Made by a program: the position numbers and the translations under genes. From positions 62,001 to 126,000 of the forward strand of contig JANYHH010000101.1 of NCBI GenBank assembly GCA_025359505.1: a DNA stretch of 64,000 bases, given 5' to 3'. This stretch comes from Deinococcales bacterium. Lineage in GTDB: Bacteria; Deinococcota; Deinococci; Deinococcales; JAAFIG01. The notes beneath the pieces were generated by a model that saw only the letters and a program-made list of their open reading frames with translations, searched no databases and was not told the origin of the DNA. Below, in pieces: positions 44,828 to 51,900 of this stretch (positions are counted from its first letter, which is position 1; every line of letters begins with the position of its first letter).

Positions 44828-46246
44828 ATGAAACCGTATGCACCCGCCAGTTACACGTTTGAAGACGCCGCGCACCTGCTCAGGCGCATGGGCTTCGGTG
44901 GCACGCCCAGCCAAATCGAGGCCCTGCGCCGCATGGGGCCAGCTTTAGCAGTCGAGACGCTGATGCGCTTTGACGACAATGACGGCACGCGTGACAATCC
45001 GCACGATCTCGAGCAGCGCTTCAAGGAAATTGTGGATGGTGGCCGGCCGCCACAGCAGGCGGTCGCCGGAACCGTCCCGATGGCCCAAGCGTGGTGGATG
45101 CACAAACTTGTCAACACCACGCAACCGTTTAAAGAAAAGCTAACGATTTTCTGGCACGGGCATTTCGCCAGTGGCTTGGACAAGGTACGCAACGGCTTCA
45201 TGCTGCGCGATCAAAACGAACTCTTCAGGCGCATGGGCTTGGGTAAATTTGAAGCCTTGACGCTGGCAGTCGCCAAAAACCCCGCGATGCTGGTGTACTT
45301 GGACAACGACGAAAACACCAAAGGCCACCCAAACGAGAACTTCGCCCGCGAATTGATGGAACTCTTCACGATGGGCGTGCACGGCGGCTATACCGAGCGT
45401 GACGTGCAGGAATCGGCGCGGGCGTTCACCGGCTGGAGCTTTCTAAAAAAGCGCGGCGATCTCGAGTCATTGAAAAACCCGCAGTTCGTCTTCAGCGCGA
45501 AATTACACGATGCCGAGGGCAAAACTTTTCTGGGTAAAAGCGGCAATTTCGCGGGTGAAGACATCATCCGCGCCGTGACCACGCACCCCAGCACCGCGAC
45601 GTTCATCACCACGAAACTCTGGCGCTTCTTCGTGTCCGAAGACCTGCCCGAGAGCACCTCGAGCGAACTGGCCGCGCTGTTCACGCGCAGCGGCGGCGAC
45701 CTGCGCGAGGTGCTGCGCGTGATCTTCACCAGCAGCGATTTCTACGCTCCTCAGAACCGCAACAGCCTGATCAAATCCCCTTTGGAGTACGTGATCGGTG
45801 CATTGCGCTCGAGCCAAACGGTGCTTTCCAAGAACCACGAGTACGCACTGTCTGGCGTATTGGCCGCGATGGCGCAGATTCCTTTTTACCCACCGAACGT
45901 CAAAGGCTGGGACGGCGGGCTGGACTGGGTTGCCGACACGACGCTGCTCAACCGCCTGCAATTCATCGGAGCGCTCAGCAGCAGCAAATTACCAACCGGG
46001 TACGGCAATGGCAACGGCAAAGCCAACAACACGAGCGACAAAGCCGCGCCCGTGACCTCGAGCTGGCCCGTTGGTCAAAGCTTGGACGCGACTTTGGAGC
46101 TGATCGGCAACACGTACCTCGGGAAGAAACCATCCGGCAGCTTGGAGCGGGCGCTGCGCGTCTTCGCCAAAAACCGCAACACGCCAGAGGTCGCTCGCGG
46201 ACTGGCGTATTTGGTGATGGTCAGCCCGCAGTATCACCTCGCCTGA
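44828..46246 (+). CDS. DUF1800 domain-containing protein, second copy
   Basis: This 472-residue paralogue of the gene at 17695-19089 has the same opening ([22 protein letters not shown]), the same [20 protein letters not shown] and [17 protein letters not shown] stretches, and an almost identical end (GLAYLVMVSPQYHLA). A small insertion rich in Gly, Asn and Lys (YGNGNGKANNTSDKAA) lies near residue 400, absent from the first copy. The RBS AAAGCGGAGGAAACC lies before ATG 44828. A 48-codon Cys-rich ORF and a DUF1501 gene follow on the same strand. Function is unknown. Confidence 0.93.
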   Translation: MKPYAPASYTFEDAAHLLRRMGFGGTPSQIEALRRMGPALAVETLMRFDDNDGTRDNPHDLEQRFKEIVDGGRPPQQAVAGTVPMAQAWWMHKLVNTTQPFKEKLTIFWHGHFASGLDKVRNGFMLRDQNELFRRMGLGKFEALTLAVAKNPAMLVYLDNDENTKGHPNENFARELMELFTMGVHGGYTERDVQESARAFTGWSFLKKRGDLESLKNPQFVFSAKLHDAEGKTFLGKSGNFAGEDIIRAVTTHPSTATFITTKLWRFFVSEDLPESTSSELAALFTRSGGDLREVLRVIFTSSDFYAPQNRNSLIKSPLEYVIGALRSSQTVLSKNHEYALSGVLAAMAQIPFYPPNVKGWDGGLDWVADTTLLNRLQFIGALSSSKLPTGYGNGNGKANNTSDKAAPVTSSWPVGQSLDATLELIGNTYLGKKPSGSLERALRVFAKNRNTPEVARGLAYLVMVSPQYHLA

Positions 46247-46300
46247 AAGCGTAGGGGAAAGGCAAAAGGCGAAGGGAAAACCTTCTTCTCGAGGAGACCC

Positions 46301-46447
46301 ATGAAACACGATTGCACACGCTGTCAGCGGCTCGAGTGCCCGTTCAAGAAACGCAGTGTTTACCTCGAGTTTCGCCTCAACCTGACCTTCACCACACGCC
46401 TCGAGTTCGCCTTTGCGCCACAGCCTCGAGCCACGCTCAGCTTTTGA
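46301..46447 (+). CDS. 48-residue Cys-rich small protein candidate
   Basis: An ATG at 46301 preceded by GAGGAG (46291-46296) at ideal distance opens 48 codons ending at 46447. The peptide starts MKHDCTRCQRLECPFKK, with Cys at 5, 8 and 13, a CxxCx4C pattern that could bind a metal, and continues with an aromatic and Arg-rich end. It sits between the DUF1800 and DUF1501 genes, 54 bases after one and 14 before the other. The first DUF1800/DUF1501 pair has no equivalent. The strong ribosome site supports translation; the family is unknown. Confidence 0.5.
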   Translation: MKHDCTRCQRLECPFKKRSVYLEFRLNLTFTTRLEFAFAPQPRATLSF

Positions 46448-46461
46448 CAAGGAGCTAAACA

Positions 46462-47634
46462 ATGAACCGTAGAGATTTCGTGAAAACATCGTTCCTGACG
46501 CTCGCGGCAGGCGCGGGCATGCCGGGCTTTTTGGGACGCACGGCGAACGCCGCGATTGGCAAAGGCAAGATTCTGGTCGTCGTGCAGTTATCTGGCGGTA
46601 ACGACGCGCTGAACACGCTGATTCCGTTCACCAACGGCGCGTACTACAACGCCCGTCCGACGCTGGCGGTCGGCAAGAAGGACGTGCTGAACCTCAACGA
46701 CAGCGTGGGCTTGAACCCAGCCCTGAAGCCGATGATGTCGCTGTGGGACAACGGCGAGCTGGCACTGGTGCAGGGCGTGGGCTATCCCAACCCCAACCGC
46801 AGCCATTTTGAGAGCATGGCGATCTGGCACACCGGCGACCCGAAGGCGCGTGAAACCGAAGGCTGGATCGGCAAAATCGCCGAGAAATACGGCGATCCGT
46901 TCTGCGCGACCAACATCGGTGGCACGACGCCGCTGGCACTGCGCGGCTCGGACATCATCCTGCCCAGCATCGCCAGCGTCGACCGCTTCCAGTTCAAGAT
47001 CAACCCCGAAGCGCAAACCGCTTTTGATACGATCCTCGAGACACCATTGACGGGCAGGGCCGAAACGATGCGCGGCGCGACGCGGCAGATGCTCATTGAC
47101 ATCGACCGGGTGCAAAAAGGCATCGGCAAGTACAAGGCCGGAGCCGCGTATCCAGAAGAGAAATTCGCGGTGAGTCTGCGCGAGATCGCCAGACTGATCG
47201 CCGCCGACGTGGGGCAGCGCGTGTTCTACACCAGCCTCGGTAGTTTCGACACGCACGCCGGGCAGCCCGTGGATCACCCAGAACTGCTGGGCGCGTTATC
47301 CAGCGGCTTGAGCGCCTTTCGTGCGGATTTGGAGAAGCAGGGTCGCAGCGAGGATGTGGTCGTGATTGGCTTTAGTGAATTCGGGCGGCGCTTAGCCGAG
47401 AACGCCAGCGCGGGCACGGATCACGGTAAGGCGGGTTTGATGTTCGCACTCGGCAAGGGCGTCAGAGGCGGGCTGTACGGCGCGTACCCGGATCTCGAGA
47501 AGCTGGACGACGGCGACCCGGTGATGACCACCGATTTCAGGCAGGTCTACGCCACGGCGTTGGACAAATGGTTGAACATTCCCAGCCGCGATATTCTGGG
47601 CGCGAGTTTCGCGCCGATGAATTTTCTGAAGTAA
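46462..47634 (+). CDS. DUF1501 domain-containing exported protein, second copy
   Basis: This 390-residue paralogue of 16380-17576 has a twin-arginine leader [20 protein letters not shown], followed by [30 protein letters not shown] and [21 protein letters not shown], all matched in the first copy. Tat export is likely. The RBS AAGGAG lies before ATG 46462. Downstream is a terminator at 47737. Two DUF1800/DUF1501 pairs in 64 kb point to duplication, with the order DUF1800 then DUF1501 kept in both. Confidence 0.93.
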   Translation: MNRRDFVKTSFLTLAAGAGMPGFLGRTANAAIGKGKILVVVQLSGGNDALNTLIPFTNGAYYNARPTLAVGKKDVLNLNDSVGLNPALKPMMSLWDNGELALVQGVGYPNPNRSHFESMAIWHTGDPKARETEGWIGKIAEKYGDPFCATNIGGTTPLALRGSDIILPSIASVDRFQFKINPEAQTAFDTILETPLTGRAETMRGATRQMLIDIDRVQKGIGKYKAGAAYPEEKFAVSLREIARLIAADVGQRVFYTSLGSFDTHAGQPVDHPELLGALSSGLSAFRADLEKQGRSEDVVVIGFSEFGRRLAENASAGTDHGKAGLMFALGKGVRGGLYGAYPDLEKLDDGDPVMTTDFRQVYATALDKWLNIPSRDILGASFAPMNFLK

Positions 47635-47736
47635 GGGCAGTCTCTTCAAAGCCCCTCGAGCGCTTGCTGTTCGTGACGTTGGATATTTCCCCAAAATTCC
47701 TGATCAGCTCGAGCAATTTTGTGAATGCAGTCAGCC

Positions 47737-47767
47737 AGCCCCTCGAGCGTTCAGTCTCGAGGGGTTT
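47737..47767 (+). terminator. Intrinsic terminator built on CTCGAG, after the second DUF1501 gene
   Basis: AGCCCCTCGAG and CTCGAGGGGTTTT pair around a CGTTCAGT loop about 100 bases after the DUF1501 stop. The rest of the 404-base gap 47635-48038 holds scattered CTCGAG sites and presumably the promoter of the next gene, which I cannot identify. Confidence 0.8.
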
Positions 47768-48038
47768 TGTCTTGATCTTCCATTTGGTCGTAGTCACTGA
47801 GCCGCAATCACGCTCACAATCACCTTCGCACGACGTTCATAACCCAAAGCTGTATGTGTTCATCGCTGCCGTGAGGCACGGCTCCCATGCCTCGAGTTCG
47901 CACAGCCGCTCGAGTTCACGGGTTCTGCCCATAACCTGCGCGGGGTCTCTACGCGCCGCTCGCATACTGCTGTTCATCGAGGGCAGTGAACCTCGACCCA
48001 AGGAAATAGAACGCAAAGCGTTCAGAAAGCAGGACATT

Positions 48039-48485
48039 ATGTTTAATCCATCCAAGTTCGCCGCCGCCCTCGCCCTCGCCGCCAGCCTCACCGTTGCCAC
48101 CGCCTTCGCCGCGCCAACCCAGCCGTTCATCGATTACACCGCGATTGACAGCACGGTCAGCGTCGCTTACAACAACTCAGCCGACACGACCATCAAGCTC
48201 GAGGCCAGCCGCTTGTTCGACTCAAGCCAGCTCATCAAACTCGATTACGGTTTCACCGATCTGTCCCAAGTGCTGCGGATCAAGCAAGTCAACGCTCCTG
48301 AAGGCGTGACGGTGACGATTGACAACAGCAGCCTCAGCAGCACAGACAACACCAACATGCTGAGCCTCGAGCTGTTGGTCAGCAATACTGGTCAGCTCAG
48401 CGGGCAGTACCCTGTGCAAATCATCGTCGAGAACACGATGACGGGTCAGACCACGACCCTCAACGTGATGATGAACGCCAACTGA
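48039..48485 (+). CDS. Small secreted protein, unknown
   Basis: This 148-residue protein has a signal peptide (MFNPSKFAAALALAASLTVA, then TAFAAP; cleavage near residue 25). The mature part is predicted beta-rich (IDSTVSVAYNNSADTTIKLE, LSQVLRIKQVNAPEGVTVTI) with no cysteine. I prefer ATG 48039 over the long upstream extension, because the signal peptide starts here and AGGAC precedes it. A strong terminator follows. The family is not recognised; it could be periplasmic or at the surface. Confidence 0.7.
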   Translation: MFNPSKFAAALALAASLTVATAFAAPTQPFIDYTAIDSTVSVAYNNSADTTIKLEASRLFDSSQLIKLDYGFTDLSQVLRIKQVNAPEGVTVTIDNSSLSSTDNTNMLSLELLVSNTGQLSGQYPVQIIVENTMTGQTTTLNVMMNAN

Positions 48486-48501
48486 AGATCTCTACAGCAG
48501 C

Positions 48502-48533
48502 AAAAAAGCGACCCGTCAAAGGGTCGCTTTTTC
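48502..48533 (+). terminator. Intrinsic terminator after the secreted protein gene
   Basis: AAAAAGCGACCC and GGGTCGCTTTTT form a strong stem with a GTCAAA-type loop, 17 bases past the stop. Confidence 0.9.
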
Positions 48534-48798
48534 ATTTGGCTTCTCTTGCCCGAACCTCGAGCGGTCACTTGAAACTCTTGGGCGACGCTTCTTTGCCCTT
48601 CGCCGATCCCGAGCAGGAATTCGGCCGCTCGTGTCTCGAGCAGCGCGAGTTCCCAGTACCAATTGCGTTGCCCCTCGAGTGCGTGAGGCACGGCTCAGCA
48701 CAGTCATTATGAGGCTTTGAAATGTGCAAGCTGTAATCTGATGCGAGCAGACGACGACTGCAAAAAAGGTCAAAAACTGTGAACCGGAGGGGGTTCGT
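48534..48798. other. Gene-free spacer with CTCGAG sites only
   Basis: I see no convincing ORF, hairpin or promoter here, apart from several CTCGAG copies. It should contain the promoter of the two-gene lipoprotein operon that follows. Confidence 0.5.
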
Positions 48799-48933
48799 AT
48801 GAGAAAAAATTTGGTGGCTTTGCTGCTGGCGCTCACGGTGTTGCTGGTGTCCTGCCCGGAGCCGATCACGCCAGTCAGCAACGACGGTGTGTGGGACTCG
48901 AGCAATTGGGATTCGACAGCGGTCTGGAAGTAA
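48799..48933 (+). CDS. 44-residue lipoprotein
   Basis: The ATG at 48799 is preceded by CCGGAGG. The peptide MRKNLVALLLALTVLLVSCPEP has a charged start, a hydrophobic core and an LVSC lipobox with Cys19, after which only 25 residues remain (PITPVSNDGVWDSSNWDSTA). The Trp/Asp/Ser-rich end has no known domain. It is followed 11 bases later by a DUF7452-like secreted protein, with GGAGG between them, so the two form an operon. The VSCP lipobox resembles those of the lipoproteins at 58064 and 60922. Confidence 0.65.
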   Translation: MRKNLVALLLALTVLLVSCPEPITPVSNDGVWDSSNWDSTAVWK

Positions 48934-48944
48934 CGGAGGTAACC

Positions 48945-49487
48945 ATGAACCACAAAGAGATTCGCCATTTGGTACTGGGTTTGATCGTCGGCGCGAGCGG
49001 TCTGACGGCGTTAGCCGCGTTCAGCGAATTCCAAGCGGGCACACCGATCAAATCAGCCGATGTCAACGCCAAGTTCAATGATTTAGATACCAGAATAGCT
49101 GCCAAGCAAGCTCGAGTGACCGCGACCTGCGCGGCCGGCTCGAGCATCAGCGCGATTGCCGCCGACGGCACGGTGACGTGCGACGCGGGCAGCAATAAAG
49201 CGGCGTTCGTGCACGTGGCGAGCGCAGCTAATACAATCACCAATACCACTTGCATTGACAGTCCGCTCACCAACGCTAAGCCCAACGCGATCCTCATCGT
49301 CACGCAGAATTTCAACCCCGGTGGGATTGGAGGCCTCTACAACAATCAATCTATCGGTGTCTATTACGGCGTGGGTGCGTTTGCATTCCCGAACAAATGG
49401 TGCATCTTCAACCAAATCACGTCCGGGGGTGCGGTCGCCCCCATGCCCGTCAACGCTTCGTTCAACGTCCTCGTCATCAACCAATAA
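48945..49487 (+). CDS. Exported protein with DUF7452-like domain
   Basis: This 180-residue protein has an N-terminal hydrophobic segment (HLVLGLIVGASGLTALAAF) that acts as a signal or anchor, followed by FQAGTPIKSADVNAKFNDL, a linker seen in several secreted or tail-like proteins. The rest (AFVHVASAANTITNTTCIDS, then VTQNFNPGGIGGLYNNQSIG and WCIFNQITSGG) matches the DUF7452 beta-sandwich pattern by its conserved order of NPxG, YNN and IFNQ. Three or four Cys could form a disulfide. The RBS ACGGAGG lies before ATG 48945. Function is unknown. Confidence 0.7.
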   Translation: MNHKEIRHLVLGLIVGASGLTALAAFSEFQAGTPIKSADVNAKFNDLDTRIAAKQARVTATCAAGSSISAIAADGTVTCDAGSNKAAFVHVASAANTITNTTCIDSPLTNAKPNAILIVTQNFNPGGIGGLYNNQSIGVYYGVGAFAFPNKWCIFNQITSGGAVAPMPVNASFNVLVINQ

Positions 49488-49516
49488 TCAACCTGAGACG
49501 AGCCTCGAGTTACGCG

Positions 49517-49708
49517 ATGCAAGCCCGCAAGCGCTTCTGCGAAGGACGGCGAATCGCGCCGATCGAACTGGTGCTGAGCGGCAAACGCAGCCTAGAAGAA
49601 TGGGTGGAACTGCTCAGCGAGGAGCGCGAGCGTTTTGAAAAGCGCAACCAAACGCAGACCTCGAGACAGTTTGCTCGAGTTGGTGATGCTCAAAGGTCGA
49701 TGAGTTGA
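49517..49708 (+). CDS. Possible small charged protein
   Basis: This 63-codon ORF (MQARKRFCEGRRIAPIELVL onward) is rich in Arg and Glu and predicted helical. There is no clear ribosome site and no recognised family. It lies 29 bases after the DUF7452-like gene. It may be a chance frame; I list it because nothing else accounts for this stretch. Confidence 0.25.
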   Translation: MQARKRFCEGRRIAPIELVLSGKRSLEEWVELLSEERERFEKRNQTQTSRQFARVGDAQRSMS

Positions 49709-49760
49709 GGTGTTGTGACGGCTCGAGTCTAGAATTTGCTACCCAGATAATCGCCCAACC

Positions 49761-49831
49761 GTAAGGGTGAGCGGCCGCCCACCCTTACAACCGCACAGCC
49801 CCATGCTGGAAGTGTGACGAATCTCGAGCCG
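49761..49831. repeat. GTAAGGGTGA-type repeat, copy 11, with extended flank
   Basis: GTAAGGGTGAGCGGCC..CCACCCTTAC forms a stem of about ten pairs. The downstream CAACCGCACAGCCCCATG to ATCTCGAGCC resembles the flank of the element at 2811-2883, so these two share a longer unit. It lies in the 391-base gap 49709-50099, together with repeat B2. Confidence 0.7.
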
Positions 49832-49861
49832 AATAAGGAAATGAACCTCTTGCGTAAGTCG

Positions 49862-50021
49862 GCGCTTTGCTCCCTCTCCCAGCGGGAGAGGGTCGGGGTG
49901 AGGGGATGAGCGCAGCGAATGCACTTGACCTTGACGTTCAACTTCACTGTCAAATGCAACTCGCTTCGCTCGCCCCCCTCACCCGCCTTCGGCGGCCTCT
50001 CCCGCAGGGAGAGGCGAAAAA
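49862..50021. repeat. CCCTCTCCC-type interspersed repeat, copy B2
   Basis: GCTTTGCTCCCTCTCCC and GGGAGAGGGTCGGGGTGAGG form the first hairpin, followed by GATGAGCGCAGCGAATGC (identical in copy B1), then CCCCTCACCCGCC and a second stem CTCTCCCGCAGGGAGAGG. No gene occupies it. Confidence 0.8.
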
Positions 50022-50099
50022 GCACTTATGCAAGAGGTCTAATGCAACCGCTTTGAATCTGAGTTGGGTCAAGTCTGCGAACTCGAGCGTAGAACCACA

Positions 50100-51053
50100 T
50101 TAGCTCGAGGCGGGCGCGAAAATCTCGTCGATTCTGCCCACCACATCTGGCTCGAGCGTCATTCCAGAGGCTTTCAATGTGTCGTCGAGCTGCTCTGGTT
50201 TGGTCGCGCCGATGATCGCGCTGCTCACCCCTTTTTGACGCAGCACCCACGCAATCGCCAATGTGCTGCGCGTCACGCCCAGATCATCGGCGACGCTTTT
50301 GAATCGCCGCACACGCTCCAAATTGGTGTCACTCAGCAGACGCTCCGCGAAACTGGCTTTGTCGGTCAGCCTCGAGTTCGCGGGTTTGCCCGCATCGTAC
50401 TTGCCGCTCAGCACGCCCATGCCCAATGGACTCCAGACGACCAGTCCAATGCCGTGGTGTTCGGTCGCGGGCAGGATTTCCTTTTCCACGCGGTCGCGGT
50501 GCACCAAACTGTACTGCGGTTGCTCGGTGACAGGCGCGACCAGACCGTTCGCTTTAGCGATGCCGACCGCATCGGCGATTTGCGCGGCACTCCATTCCGA
50601 TGTGCCCCAGTACAAAATCTTGCCCTGCCGCACCAGATCCGTCATCGCGCTGACCGTCTCGAGCAGTGGGGTGTCTGTGTCGTAACGGTGGCAAAAGTAA
50701 ATGTCCAAGTAATCCGTGCCAAGCCGCTTCAAACTGGCGTCAATGCTCTGCATCACGTGCTTGCGCGATAAGCCACGGTCATTGATATCGTCCGACATCG
50801 GCCAAAACACCTTGGAGGAGATCACGAGTTTATTGCGGTCGAAGCGCTTTAGCACCGCGCCCATCATCGTTTCACTCGCGCCGTTGGCGTAGACATCGGC
50901 TTGGTCAAAGAAATTTACGCCATGCTCAAGTGCTTTTTCAATGATGCTAACCGCCAAATCGCTGTCCTGCACGCTGCCGCCGAACGTCAACCAACCGCCC
51001 AGTGATACGCTCGAGATTTTTAAGCCGCTGCTGCCCAATCGCCTGTATTCCAT
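50100..51053 (-). CDS. Aldo/keto reductase (Kv-beta/YghZ-like)
   Basis: This 317-residue TIM-barrel reductase starts MEYRRLGSSGLKIS and has the catalytic Asp and Tyr in DQADVYANGASE, Lys in VISSKVFWP and His in IYFCHRYD. The C-terminal NADPH-binding part reads GATKPEQLDDTL. The GGWLTFGG stretch near residue 20 places it with potassium-channel beta-subunit-like reductases. It has no operon partner and no signal. The other aldo/keto reductase in the window (3809-4798) has a different active-site context. Confidence 0.93.
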   Translation of the reverse strand: MEYRRLGSSGLKISSVSLGGWLTFGGSVQDSDLAVSIIEKALEHGVNFFDQADVYANGASETMMGAVLKRFDRNKLVISSKVFWPMSDDINDRGLSRKHVMQSIDASLKRLGTDYLDIYFCHRYDTDTPLLETVSAMTDLVRQGKILYWGTSEWSAAQIADAVGIAKANGLVAPVTEQPQYSLVHRDRVEKEILPATEHHGIGLVVWSPLGMGVLSGKYDAGKPANSRLTDKASFAERLLSDTNLERVRRFKSVADDLGVTRSTLAIAWVLRQKGVSSAIIGATKPEQLDDTLKASGMTLEPDVVGRIDEIFAPASS

Positions 51054-51148
51054 AGATTTGTAAGATTACCGCTCGAGTGTCATAACTGCTTGACGCCCAG
51101 ACGACTCGAGGATTGTCGTGTTGTCCGCGTGGGGCTATGCGGTGACTC

Positions 51149-51174
51149 GGGTTTGCCGTAGCAAACCCCTACAC
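51149..51174. repeat. GTAGGGG-type hairpin repeat, copy 12 (GTTTGC variant)
   Basis: GGGTTTGCCGTAGCAAACCCCTAC is a hairpin similar to the copy at 24171-24198. It lies between the divergent reductase genes. Confidence 0.7.
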
Positions 51175-51222
51175 AGCTCGGGCGACCCCGATCACGTCTC
51201 GAGTTGGCTAAGATGACGCGGT

Positions 51223-51750
51223 ATGAAACACTTTTCTGGCAACGATACCGCCGCGTATAAAGCCCTCGCCGGTCACTGGTGCAGCACGGTGACGGTCGTC
51301 ACGGTCAAACGCAAAGCCGAATTTGTGGGTTCCGAAGCGCCAGAGTTCGACGGCTACACCGCCACGGCGTTTTTCACGGTCTCCATCGACCCGCCGATCA
51401 TCGTTGTCTCCGCGACCAACAAGGGCAGCGCTTACGCGATGCTCAGCCAAGCCGATCACTTCGTCGTCAATCTGCTCGACGCCAGCCAAGAGGAAATTGC
51501 GGGCGCATTTGCAAGGCCCTCGAGTGAGCGCGTCGCCAACTGGGAGAAGTTCGCGTGGCAGTTTGATGCGAGCGGCGCACCGCTGATTCTGGGCAGCATG
51601 GGCGCGTTCAGCGCGTCTATGCGCCAGCTCGTCCCAGCGGGCGATCACACATTGGTGCTGGGCGACGTGACCGAGATTCATCGCGGTGAGGCGAGCGTGC
51701 CGCTGATGTACTTCAACCGCGCCTACACCAAGCCCGCGAACGCCGAATAA
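51223..51750 (+). CDS. Flavin reductase family protein
   Basis: This 175-residue FMN-binding split-barrel protein is of the flavin reductase group. ALAGHWCSTVTVVTVKR near the start and TATAFFTVSIDPPIIVVSATNKG match the conserved strands and the SxDPP turn, and FVVNLLDASQEEIAGAFARP matches the flavin-contact region. These enzymes reduce FMN or FAD for partner monooxygenases or act as FMN-dependent reductases. No monooxygenase is adjacent. It is monocistronic and divergent from the aldo/keto reductase gene. Confidence 0.9.
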   Translation: MKHFSGNDTAAYKALAGHWCSTVTVVTVKRKAEFVGSEAPEFDGYTATAFFTVSIDPPIIVVSATNKGSAYAMLSQADHFVVNLLDASQEEIAGAFARPSSERVANWEKFAWQFDASGAPLILGSMGAFSASMRQLVPAGDHTLVLGDVTEIHRGEASVPLMYFNRAYTKPANAE

Positions 51751-51900
51751 CTCGAGTTGTGATATCTCGAGGTCATTGCAACTCGAGCCTTAACGCAGCC
51801 TTGAACCAAGTCACAATTCTCAAAAAACCTTTAATCAAGCTCACCGTCACTCAAAGATTGACTGCTAACCTACTCATTAGTTACACAAAGGAGAAAGCAT

